From assembly GCF_022865125.1 (NCBI RefSeq), contig NZ_CP094828.1:4457219-4521218 (forward strand): DNA of 64,000 nucleotides. The letters run 5' to 3'. Below, in pieces: positions 1 through 10,900 of this stretch. The notes beneath the pieces are model-generated. The model had not been told where the DNA came from. It was given only the letters and a program-made list of their open reading frames with translations, and made no database searches. Both the position numbers and the translations under genes were made by a program. Source of the DNA: Acuticoccus sp. I52.16.1. GTDB lineage: Bacteria > Pseudomonadota > Alphaproteobacteria > Rhizobiales > Amorphaceae. Positions within the stretch are counted from its first letter, which is position 1. Every line of letters begins with the position of its first letter.

Positions 1-1753
<1,753 letters not shown>

Positions 1754-1761
1754 GGATCAGA

Positions 1762-2709
1762 TCACCATCTGATGGGAGGCGAATTGGCGACGAATCCCAC
1801 GACCTGGTTGCCCGTCTGATCGAAGATCAGCTTGTCGAAGACGCCGGTCGCCGCGCGGGAGATGCCGCGGCCGCAAGGAGCGGTGGCGCGGCCACGGTCC
1901 GTATGCATGAAGTGTTTCCAGTCGAAGCCGGGTCCGTTGTCCTTGACGCTGACGTAGACGCCGTCGTCCTTGCGCGTGCCTGTGACCTCGACGAGGCCGG
2001 AGGCGTAGCGGGGGTCGGCGGCACGTTCGCGCAAGGCGTCCTGCCAGATGCCGTCGCGCAGCAGCTTGGCCTTCGCCTCGAACCCGAAGCGCAGCACGCC
2101 GTGCTCCACCGCGTTCTGCACCAGCTCGAAGATGCCTTGGATGGTGCGGCCGGGGTTGTCCTGCATGCTGGCCAGCATGCTGACGACGGGCTCCACCTCG
2201 TGCGGCAGGCGCAGCCGGAACTTGGCGACGGCGAGGTTGGCGAAGGCCGACTGGTGAATTTCCAGGTCGGCCTGAAGCTGGCGCTGGCGCGTGACGTCGG
2301 CGACGGCGGAGGAGAGGACCGAGGCGAGCAGCTGCTCCACCGGAGGCTTGGTGAGGTAGTAGAAGGCGCCCGCTTCCAGGCCGGCACTGACGTCGGCCAC
2401 CTCGCTGGAGGCGGTGAGCATGACGACCGGGATGTGCTTGGTCGAGGTCTCGCGCTTGAGCCGCCGGGTCAGCGTGATCCCGTCGATCACGGGCATCATG
2501 AAGTCGGTCAGGACGATGTCGATCGCGCCGGGTTCGCCGCGCAGGAGGGCGTAGGCCTCCGCGCCGTTGCGGGCGGTGCGCACGGCGTAGCCCAGCGCGC
2601 CGACCCGTGCCTCCAGCGTCATGAGCGTGGTGGTGTCGTCTTCGACGATGAGCACCTTCGCCGCGACGTCGCCGGCGGGGACCAGTGTCGTGGTCTCTTC
2701 GGTCGTCAT
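1762..2709 (-). CDS. Response regulator with C-terminal HATPase-like domain
   Basis: A 315-residue protein with two domains. The N-terminal receiver (about residues 18-140) carries the acidic pair (VEDD), the phospho-acceptor aspartate (LTDFMMPVIDG), the conserved Thr (LTASS) and Lys (TKPP). The C-terminal half (about 175-315) has a GHKL ATPase fold: N box ELVQNAVEHG, G1 box KDNGPGFD, then CGRGI as G2. There is no histidine phosphotransfer helix, so this is a REC-HATPase protein resembling RsbW-type or HPK-like effectors rather than a kinase. It starts 1 bp after the HlyD stop codon and is followed 8 bp later by the hybrid kinase gene, so the three are almost certainly co-transcribed. Its likely role is to receive phosphate from that kinase; the output partner is unknown. 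Confidence 0.87.
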   Translation of the reverse strand: MTTEETTTLVPAGDVAAKVLIVEDDTTTLMTLEARVGALGYAVRTARNGAEAYALLRGEPGAIDIVLTDFMMPVIDGITLTRRLKRETSTKHIPVVMLTASSEVADVSAGLEAGAFYYLTKPPVEQLLASVLSSAVADVTRQRQLQADLEIHQSAFANLAVAKFRLRLPHEVEPVVSMLASMQDNPGRTIQGIFELVQNAVEHGVLRFGFEAKAKLLRDGIWQDALRERAADPRYASGLVEVTGTRKDDGVYVSVKDNGPGFDWKHFMHTDRGRATAPCGRGISRAATGVFDKLIFDQTGNQVVGFVANSPPIRW

Positions 2710-2710
2710 G

Positions 2711-4066
2711 CTAGCGCTCCATGAACGAGGATTTCAGCGCCTTGCGAAGCGGCACCAGCAGATAGGCCAGCACCGACTTGTCGCCGGTGATGATGTCGCC
2801 CTCGACACTCATGCCGGGGACGAGCTTGGCGGTCGGAATGCCGGGCAGGTGGTTCGCCGCGAGGCTGATGATCACCTGGTAGTAGGCGTCCTCGCCGTCT
2901 TCGATGAAGGCGGACGGGGAGATGCGCGTCACCGTGCCGTCGATCCAGCCGAACCGCGTGAAGTCGAAGGCGGAGACCTTCACGTGGACCGGCGCGCCGA
3001 CATCGATGTAGCCGATCTCACTGACCGGGACCTTGGTATCGGCGAGGAGGGCCTGGTTGATGGGCACGATCGTCGCCAACGTCTCGCCGGGTTGGGCGAT
3101 GTCGCCGGCGCTGGTGACGGCGAGCGATTTCACCCGCCCCGCGACGGGCGACGTCACGGTGAGGCGCCCCTGGCGACGGGTCGAGCGGCTGACGTCGCCG
3201 ATCAGGGCGACGAGTTCGGTCCGCAAAGCCTGGAGGCTCTCGGCCCATTGCGAGTGGGTGTCGGCGTGGAAGGCGGTGAGCTGCTTCTCGGCCTCGGCGA
3301 GTTGCTCGGCGGCGGCCTTCTTCTTCTCGCGCGCGACGACGATCTGGTTGAGCGCGTCGGTGATCGCCTTGCGTCGCTCGGCCAGGAGCGCGCGGGTCGC
3401 GTAGCCCTTGTCGACGAGGCTTTCGATCCGCGCGAAGTTCTGCTCGGCGAAGATCCGATCGTCCTCGAGGCTTTCGAGCTGGGCGTCGTAGGTGGCGTCG
3501 AGGTGCTGCGCCTGGGCGATCTGACTTTCCAGGAGCTGGTGCTGGGCGATGAGCGCGTCGCGCTTGGTCCGGTGTGTCGCCGCGGCGTCCTCGGCGATCT
3601 CGTCGTCGAAGCGGGAGAAGTCAGCGGGGCGGTCCTCCGACAGGGCGAGGAGGCTCTCGATGCGGGCTTCGAGGTCGGCCCGGCGGCGCTGGGCGAGGGC
3701 GAGGTCCTCGTAGGTGGTGGCGTCCTCCAGCACGAAGAGGGCCGAGCCGGCGCTGACCCGGTCACCCGGCTGCACCAGGATCTGCCGCACCACGCCCCCT
3801 TCGAAGTGCTGCACCACGCGCTCCAACTGGGCCGGGACGATCGACCCGCGCGCCACCGACACCTCGTGCACCGTGGCGAAGCCGGACCATGCGACGAGGG
3901 CGAGAACGGCGAGCGAGATGATGATGCACAGCCGTTGCAGGAAGGCCTGATTGCGAGCCTGCGAGGCCGACAGCGGCTGCGACAGGTCCAGCATCAGCGA
4001 CTGCGGTCGCGCCGGCGCGGGGGAAGGCGCGGTGCCTCCGGCACCGATCGGGGTGAGGGGGCTCAT
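2711..4066 (-). CDS. HlyD-family type I secretion adaptor (membrane fusion protein)
   Basis: A 451-residue protein typical in length for type I secretion adaptors. It has a short cytoplasmic N-terminus, one membrane segment at about residues 46-66 (LCIIISLAVLALVAWSGFATV), a first half-lipoyl motif (GGVVRQILVQPGDRVSAG), a long alpha-helical coiled-coil hairpin (about 125-285), the second half-lipoyl segment (SPVAGRVKSLAVTSAGDIAQPGE) and a C-terminal beta-barrel ending in the usual SVEGDIITGDKSVLAYLLVPL. Such proteins link the inner-membrane ABC exporter to an outer-membrane TolC-like channel. The start overlaps the upstream ABC transporter stop by 4 bp (ATGA), implying translational coupling. 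No TolC-like gene is present in the window. Confidence 0.93.
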   Translation of the reverse strand: MSPLTPIGAGGTAPSPAPARPQSLMLDLSQPLSASQARNQAFLQRLCIIISLAVLALVAWSGFATVHEVSVARGSIVPAQLERVVQHFEGGVVRQILVQPGDRVSAGSALFVLEDATTYEDLALAQRRRADLEARIESLLALSEDRPADFSRFDDEIAEDAAATHRTKRDALIAQHQLLESQIAQAQHLDATYDAQLESLEDDRIFAEQNFARIESLVDKGYATRALLAERRKAITDALNQIVVAREKKKAAAEQLAEAEKQLTAFHADTHSQWAESLQALRTELVALIGDVSRSTRRQGRLTVTSPVAGRVKSLAVTSAGDIAQPGETLATIVPINQALLADTKVPVSEIGYIDVGAPVHVKVSAFDFTRFGWIDGTVTRISPSAFIEDGEDAYYQVIISLAANHLPGIPTAKLVPGMSVEGDIITGDKSVLAYLLVPLRKALKSSFMER

Positions 4067-6297
4067 GCGGACTCCGCCAGATGATCGTTGGCGACCGTGA
4101 CGAGCGGCGCCTTGCCGTACTGCAAGCTGACGATGCGGTCAGCGAGGGGGAGGAAGTCGCTGCGCTGCGTCGCGTAGAAGATGGTGCACCCTTCCTTCGA
4201 CAGGCCGATGATGCGCCGGACCACGTCGCCGACCTCGCCATCGAGGACGGCGTTGGGCAACGCGTCGAGCAGGATGAGGCGCGAGCCGACGAGGAGGGCC
4301 TGGGCCAGCGCGAACTTGAACAGGAAGCGCTGCGGGAAGACGGCGATCTCGGCGGTGCCGCGCTCGCGGTCGAGGCCGCCGTCGAGCACGGCGAGGTCCT
4401 CCGCGAGGCCCGTCCATGCCAGCACCTGGGCGATCTTGTCGTCGGAGGCGAGGGGGTTGGCGAGGAGGAGGTTGTCGCGCAGCGAGCCGGCGAAGAGGCG
4501 CGGCCGCTGCGGCACGTAGCCGATGCGCCGGCGCAACTCGTCGAGCGGGAGCTGCCGCAGGTCGATCCCGTCGATCCGCACGGTGCCGATGGAGATGTCG
4601 GTCATGCCCTGGATCATTTTCAGGATCAACGTCTTGCCCGAACCCGTTCCGCCCGTGATGGCGACCGCGGTCCCCGGCGCCACCTCGAGATCGAGGCCCA
4701 TGAAGACGGGGCGCGTGTCCCCGGTGCGGTGCCCGGTGTTGACGAAGGTCACCGCGCCGCAGAGCGCCTCCATCGGCGCGTAGTAGCGCTCGGTGTCGTG
4801 CTCCGGCTCCATCTCCATCAGCTGGTTGAGCTGAGCCACGCTGCTCTTCACCTGCTCGATGCGCTGGATGGAGAGGCACAGCATGTGAAACGGCGCCAGC
4901 GCGCGCAGGCCCAGCATGGTGATCGCCAGGAAGGCGCCGGAGCCCAGCACGCCCTGCCAGGCCGCCTGCGCGCCCGCACCCAGGAGCAGCATCGCCGTCG
5001 CCGTCACCACGAACGCCGACAGCGCCTTGCCCCACGCCCCCACCATCCGCAGCCGGCTCATGGCCGATTGCTGGCGCACCAGCGCATCGGCGATGCGCGC
5101 GGACCATACGTGCGCGATCCCGGCGTCCCGGATCTCCTCGCGCTTCTCGAAGGTGTCGATCGCCAGGCGCTGCATCTCGGTGGAGTGGTCCGCGGAGGTG
5201 CGTGTCGCGGGGATTGCACTGCGCCGCGCCAGCGCGAAGACCGCCAGATGCGCCGCGATCCCGCCCAGCGGCACGATCACGATCCATCCGCCGAGCAGCA
5301 TGATGGCGATCAGCGAGGCGACACTGGCCGGCGCCTCGATCATGCCCGAGAAGGACGGACTGGTGAGGAAGCCGCGCACGTTGTCGAACGACTTCAGCCG
5401 CGCCACCTGGTCGGTCAGACCGAGCGTCTCCGACAGCGCGGCGCGGATCTTCAGAACCCGTTCCATCGACGCGGTAGCGACCAGATATTCCAGCCGGTTG
5501 GCGACGAAGGCGATCATCCGCCCGCGGTGCGCCAGCAGCAGCGCCTCGACGACGATGACGAGCACCGCCCCGGCGATGAACCCCGGCAAAGGCGCCGAGG
5601 CGCCCAGGCTGACGATCTGAGTGTAGGCGTAGATGGTGAAGAGCGGGATCACCAAGGCCGAGAGGGCGAGCGCCACGGTGCAGCCCAGGATGGTCATGGC
5701 GGGCGCCGCATGGAGCGCCAGCAGGGCACGGAACCAGCTTTGCCGCGCGTGCCCGCGCCGCATCTTGCCGACGGGGTCGTGCTCCTGGCCGTAGCGGAAG
5801 ATCCAGGCGCGCGCGGCCTTGGGGGGCGGCGCGCCGGGCGCCAGCGTCTCCATCCGCCCGCACGGCCACACCACGGTGCGCCGACCCGTCTCCGGACAGT
5901 TGCGCACCACATGGGGTCCGGCGCGCCCGCCCTCCAACAAGAGCGGGGCGGAGTGCGGCGCGCGCGCCAGCGCGGCCGGCACCAGCGTGGCGTGGAAGCC
6001 CAAGTTGGCCATCGCGGCCATCAGTCCGTGGACGTCGAGCGGGCCGGTGCCCTCGGGAAGCGCCGTGGCAAGGCGGGCGACCGGCACTTTGAATTCGCAG
6101 GACAGGCACAGGAGGCACAAAAGACGCTCCAGCCCCGGCCCTTCCCCCTCTCCGGGCGACACGTTCTGCCGCACGATCGTCATCAACCGATCGGCCGCTT
6201 CGGCGAAGGCCTCCCCGTTGGACGCTGGGGCGGCCGCGTCGACGACCATCGGCGCCGTGCCCGTCGCGCGGCCCACCTGCGCCGCCGGCGCCGTCAC
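4063..6297 (-). CDS. Type I secretion ABC transporter with C39-like N-domain; degenerate ATPase
   Basis: A 744-residue half transporter. Residues about 55-165 resemble the C39-peptidase-like domain of RTX exporters but without a convincing catalytic Cys/His pair. A six-helix transmembrane domain spans about 195-470, then a nucleotide-binding domain. Walker A is intact (GGTGSGKT, 549-556) and so is the Q-loop (YVPQRP). The signature region reads FPQRFLFKFALAQ instead of LSGGQ, the residue after the Walker B aspartate is Ala instead of the catalytic Glu (LILLDA, 673-679), and the switch His is Gln (FYATQRS). It overlaps the neighbouring ABC gene by 4 bp on one side and hlyD by 4 bp on the other, so it is presumably one half of a heterodimer exporting the DUF4114 protein. 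Confidence 0.9.
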   Translation of the reverse strand: MTAPAAQVGRATGTAPMVVDAAAPASNGEAFAEAADRLMTIVRQNVSPGEGEGPGLERLLCLLCLSCEFKVPVARLATALPEGTGPLDVHGLMAAMANLGFHATLVPAALARAPHSAPLLLEGGRAGPHVVRNCPETGRRTVVWPCGRMETLAPGAPPPKAARAWIFRYGQEHDPVGKMRRGHARQSWFRALLALHAAPAMTILGCTVALALSALVIPLFTIYAYTQIVSLGASAPLPGFIAGAVLVIVVEALLLAHRGRMIAFVANRLEYLVATASMERVLKIRAALSETLGLTDQVARLKSFDNVRGFLTSPSFSGMIEAPASVASLIAIMLLGGWIVIVPLGGIAAHLAVFALARRSAIPATRTSADHSTEMQRLAIDTFEKREEIRDAGIAHVWSARIADALVRQQSAMSRLRMVGAWGKALSAFVVTATAMLLLGAGAQAAWQGVLGSGAFLAITMLGLRALAPFHMLCLSIQRIEQVKSSVAQLNQLMEMEPEHDTERYYAPMEALCGAVTFVNTGHRTGDTRPVFMGLDLEVAPGTAVAITGGTGSGKTLILKMIQGMTDISIGTVRIDGIDLRQLPLDELRRRIGYVPQRPRLFAGSLRDNLLLANPLASDDKIAQVLAWTGLAEDLAVLDGGLDRERGTAEIAVFPQRFLFKFALAQALLVGSRLILLDALPNAVLDGEVGDVVRRIIGLSKEGCTIFYATQRSDFLPLADRIVSLQYGKAPLVTVANDHLAESA

Positions 6298-7976
6298 AAC
6301 CGCAATTCCCGGTAGGCGATGCGGGGCCGGCCGGCCAGCGGCGCGAGGAAGCTCAACCGCCCGTCCACCACCCGGCAGCGCTTGGTGGCGAGGCCGACGA
6401 GGTTCTCGTCCCCGGTGGCGATCACCAGCGTCGCCTGGCCGCGGATCATGCCGAGGAAGCGATGCAGCTTCTCGTAGGCGTCCTTGTCGAGGCTGCGGCC
6501 GGCACGGTCGAGCAGGATCAGTTTGGGGCGCGGGGCGAGCGCGCGCACGATGGCGAGCTGCTTGATCAAGCCCGGCGAAAGGAACTCGCCCGGCCCGCCG
6601 CTCACCGGCGTGTCGAGGCCGCGCGGCAGCTCCTTGATCAGCGTGTCGATCTCCAGGAGCGCGGCGACGCTGAGCGCCTCGTTGACGGAGACCTCGCCGA
6701 AGCGGGTGATATTGTCCCGGATGGTGCCGCGGAAGAGGGCGCCGTTGGGCGGCACGTAGCCGACGCAGCGGTTGAGCAGGCGCTGCGGATAGCGCGTCGG
6801 GGCGATGGTGTTGAGCCGCACCTCACCCTCGGACGGTGCGACGATCCCGCCCATCAGCCGCAGCAGCGCGGTCGACTCCTCGTTGGAGCCGGAGACGGCC
6901 AGCACCTCGCCCGGCTCGAGCGTCAAATCGGCGTCGGCCACCAGCGGGCGCGCACGCGGGCCGTAGCTCACCCCCTCCAGCGTCAGGTGGCCGACATTGT
7001 CGACCAGGCCGGTATGGTCCCCGAGCGCGATGCGCGGGCGGGCGAGGACACCGTCGACCGTTTCTCGCGCCGCCTCGACGTCGCTCAACTGGGCGAAGAT
7101 GAAGCAGCCGTGCTGGAGCGGCGCCATCACGCGGCCCGCCAGCAGGACGAGCGCGGTCACGCTGCCCATGGTGATCTCGCCCGCTCCCACGGCGACCGCG
7201 CCGAACACCAGCATGATCGCCACCATGGTCTGGCTGGCGAGGGGGGCGATGTTGAGGAGGCGGTCGGTGGTCTTGGCGAGCTGGAAGTTGCCCCGCGCGA
7301 CGCGGGCCTGCACCACCTCGTAGAGGCGGGTGATCTTGTCCTCGATCCCCATCGCCTTGATCGAGTGCAGTGCGCTCAGCGTGCCGAAGAGGAAGTCGTA
7401 GCGCTCCTCGTCCAGTCGCTGGGCGCGGGCGACGAGGGTCTTCATCCGCACCGCGTACGCCAGCGTCACGCTGCCGATGAGGGCAAGGCTCCCCATCACC
7501 AGCAGTCCCGCCGTGAAGGAGATGTAGAAGATCACGCCGATCACCAGCGGCAGGAAGAAGAGCTCGACGATGCCGACGAGGATCTGCCCCGAGTGGCGCT
7601 CCGAAAGCTGGTGGATCGCGCTGAGCTGCTCCAGGCTTCGCGAGGAGGACGAGCGCTCGGCGCCGAGGTCGCTGCTGACGACGTGGGTGAGCACCTTGTG
7701 GGTGAGTGCGCAGGCGAAGCCGGCGTGCGAGTGGGTCAGCATCGAGGCACGGCCGAGCCGCAGGACGCCCTCCGCCAGCGCGATGATCAGCCCGCACACG
7801 ACGATGATCGGCAGCGTCGTGCTTCCCGGATTGCCGATCACGCGGTTGAACACCAGCGAGGCGGCCAGCGGCACGCTCAAGCCCAGCACGTTGAGCGCCA
7901 TCGTCCCCAGGAGCAGTCCCGTCAGGGACCGCTTCCAGGCCAACGGTTCGCTGCTGGGCACCGTGATCTGAGCCAT
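6294..7976 (-). CDS. Type I secretion ABC transporter half with inactive-looking ATPase
   Basis: A 560-residue half transporter without a peptidase-like domain: transmembrane domain about residues 20-300, nucleotide-binding domain about 330-545. Its ATPase motifs are strongly eroded. The Walker A position (363-369) reads GSNEEST, with no P-loop Lys. The Q-loop Gln is Pro (GYVPPNG). The signature is FLSPGLIKQ. The catalytic Glu after Walker B is Arg (LILLDRAG, D490/R491) and the switch His is Gly (VIATGDEN). The fold is nevertheless complete. In heterodimeric ABC exporters one nucleotide site is often degenerate; here the partner (4063-6297) also lacks catalytic residues. It lies 18 bp downstream of the DUF4114 cargo gene and overlaps the next gene by 4 bp. 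Confidence 0.9.
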   Translation of the reverse strand: MAQITVPSSEPLAWKRSLTGLLLGTMALNVLGLSVPLAASLVFNRVIGNPGSTTLPIIVVCGLIIALAEGVLRLGRASMLTHSHAGFACALTHKVLTHVVSSDLGAERSSSSRSLEQLSAIHQLSERHSGQILVGIVELFFLPLVIGVIFYISFTAGLLVMGSLALIGSVTLAYAVRMKTLVARAQRLDEERYDFLFGTLSALHSIKAMGIEDKITRLYEVVQARVARGNFQLAKTTDRLLNIAPLASQTMVAIMLVFGAVAVGAGEITMGSVTALVLLAGRVMAPLQHGCFIFAQLSDVEAARETVDGVLARPRIALGDHTGLVDNVGHLTLEGVSYGPRARPLVADADLTLEPGEVLAVSGSNEESTALLRLMGGIVAPSEGEVRLNTIAPTRYPQRLLNRCVGYVPPNGALFRGTIRDNITRFGEVSVNEALSVAALLEIDTLIKELPRGLDTPVSGGPGEFLSPGLIKQLAIVRALAPRPKLILLDRAGRSLDKDAYEKLHRFLGMIRGQATLVIATGDENLVGLATKRCRVVDGRLSFLAPLAGRPRIAYRELRL

Positions 7977-7994
7977 GCCGAAGCACTAGACGCT

Positions 7995-10900
7995 CTACAT
8001 TGCGTGGGTCTGGAGCGTGTCGTTGGCGTCCATGTCGAGGCCCATGTCGGTGTCGAAGTCCATGGCGCCGGCGTCGGCGGGGTCGGAGAACTCGGCCGCC
8101 GGTTCGGCGCTGTCGGCGTCGAGGAAGAGGTCGTTCAGCGTATCGCCGCTGCCGGCGGCGGCGTCCGCGCTGTCGGCCGCGCCGGCTTCGGGCGCGGAGA
8201 GGAGGGCGAGGTCGGCGTCCAGCTCGTCGTCGACGCCGGCCATCTTGGCGAGCATCGACGTCGCGTCGGCGTCCGTCCCCAGCGCGTCGCCGACGGCGCC
8301 CACCTCGGCCGGCGCCGCGTAGACGATGTTGGGGTCGAGCACCTGAGCGTTGGATTCGCCGATATCGAACTCGAACAGGAGGTCGTTGAAGTCCTGGTCG
8401 CCGCCGTTGGTGAAGTCCTCGAAGCCGAGCTGAACGGTGCCGGTCTCGATGTCGAGCTTGCCGACGGTGTGCTTGTAGTCGTCCGGGTTGAGGGCGAAGC
8501 CGTTCTGCGCCGAGGCGGCGCTGTGGTAGATCTCGGTGCCGAAGGCGCTGTAGATCGGGTATTCGCCCCAGCCGGGAATGACCGCGTAGAGGGTAAGGTC
8601 CTCCTCGGTGTTGATGTTGCCGGCATTGCCCTGCGGGTCACGGAAGACATAGTCGAGATCGGCCGGGAGCAGGCCGTATTGATCCATGCCGAAGCCGTGC
8701 GGGACGACGAAGAAGCCGACCCTGTCGCCCCCTTCGAGGATGAGGTCGACGGTGCTTTCGCCGCCGACGAGGTCGCCGCCGCTGCCGAGGCCGGAGGTGT
8801 TGTTGAAGATGAACTCGACGTCCTCGATGGTGCCGTCGTCGGCGATCTTGTACATGCCGAGCGAGCTTTGGAAGCCGGCATCCTCGGAGAGGAAGGTGAG
8901 GCTGCCGGCATAGTCCTGCGCGATGACGAAGTCGTTGAGGTCGATCTCCACCGGCTCCGGCGGCACCGCCTCGACGACCGGCTCCACAGCCACGGGCACG
9001 GGCTCCGCGGCCGGCTCTGCGGCGACGGGCTCTGCGGCGACGGGCTCTGCGGCCGCGGGCTCTGCGGCGACGGGCTCTGCGGCCGCGGGCTCGTCGGCCG
9101 CGGGTTCAGCGGCCACAGGCTCTGCCGCCACGGGTTCCGCCGGCGCGGACTCGGTCGCCTCTGCTGTAGGTTCGTCAGCGGATTCACCAGCCGTGCTATC
9201 GGCAGCTGGCTCCGATGATGGTGCGACTGCCACTTGCTCCTCCGTTGCGGGTTCGGCCGCAACGTCCTCCGCAGGCTCAGGTTCGGCCACCACAGCTTCG
9301 ACGGCCGAGGGGTCCTCCGCGCTGGGTTCTCCTACCGGCTCGTCTGCGACGGCCGCCTCGGGCTCGGCCGCCTGCGCTGAAGGTTCGTCAGCGGGTTCAC
9401 TCGTCAGGTCATCGGCGGCTGGCTCCGACGACGGTGCGGCTGCCACCTGCTCCTCCGTCGCGGGTTCGGTCGCAACGTCCTCCGCAGCCTCCGGATCGGC
9501 CATCACAGCTTCGACGGCCGCGGGATCCTCCGCGCCAGGTTCGGCTACTGGCTCGTCTGCGACGGCCGCCTCGGAAGTCTCCGGATCTGCGGGCGCTTCT
9601 GCGGATTCGGGCTCGGCCGCGGGCTCTGCGGCAGGCCCGGCAGGCTCGGTGGCCACGACCTCCGCGGCGACCGGCTCGGCCGCCGGCGCCTCGGCGGCAC
9701 CGGTTGATGATCCGTCGGCCACGGGCTCTTCCGCGCTGGGTTCGGCCGGCGGATCGGTCGCGACGGGCGTCTGCGCAGGCTCCGGGTCGGCGGTGACTGC
9801 CTCTATAGCCTCCGGTTCGCTCTCAGGCGCCTCGACAGGGGCAGTCACGACGGCATCGCCGGATTCGGGCTCGGATTCCGGCTCCGCTGCGACTTCCGCG
9901 GACGGATCGGCGCCGACGGGTGCGGCCTCGCTCACTGGGTCGGCGGCTGGCGCCGGATCGGTGTCCGCTGTGACGGGTTCCGTGGCTGGCGCGGTCACGA
10001 CCGGGTCGTCCACCGGCTCGGATGCAACGGGTTCCACCGCTTGCGGTTCGCTCACAGGCTCCTCGGCCGGATCAGCGACGGGCTCCGGATCCAGGGCGAC
10101 GGGATCGGTCACGATGGGCTCGGCCACGGGTTCGGGCGCCGGCTCAGCGACGGGCTCCGGCATGGGATCGAGGGCGACGGGTTCGGCCACGACGGGCTCG
10201 GCCACGGGTTCGGGCGCCGGCTCAGCGACGGGCTCCGGCGTGGGGTCGAGGGCGACGGGTTCGGCAACGACGGGCGCGGCCACGGGTTCGGGCGCCGGCT
10301 CCGCGACGGGCTCCGGCGTGGGATCGAGGGCGACGGGTTCGGCGACGATGGGCGCGGCCACAGGTTCGGGCGCCGGCTCTGCAACGGGCTCCGGCGTGGG
10401 ATCGAGGGCGACGGGTCCGGCCACGACGGGCTCGGCGACGGGTTCGGGCGCCGGCTCAGCGACGGGTTCCGGCGTGGGATCGAGGGCGACGGGTTCGGCC
10501 ACGACGGGCTCGGCCACGGGTTCGGGCGCCGACTCAGCGACGGGCTCCGGCGTGGGATCGGGGGCGACGGGTTCGGCGACGATGGGCGCGGCCACGGATT
10601 CGGGCGCCGGCTCAGCGACGGGCTCCGGCGTGGGATCGAGGGCGACGGGTTCGGCGACGATGGGCGCGGCCACGGGTTCGGACGCCGGCTCCGCGACGAC
10701 GGGCTCAGGCGCGGGATCGAGGGCGACGGGTTCGGCGACGATGGGCTCGACCACGGGTTCGGGCGCCGGCTCCGCGACGGGCTCCGGCGTGGGATCGAGG
10801 GCGACGGGTTCGGTCACGATGGGCTCGACCACGGGTTCGGGCGCCGGCTCTGAGACGGGCTCCGGCGCGGGATCGAGGGCGGCGGGTTCGGCCAGGATGG

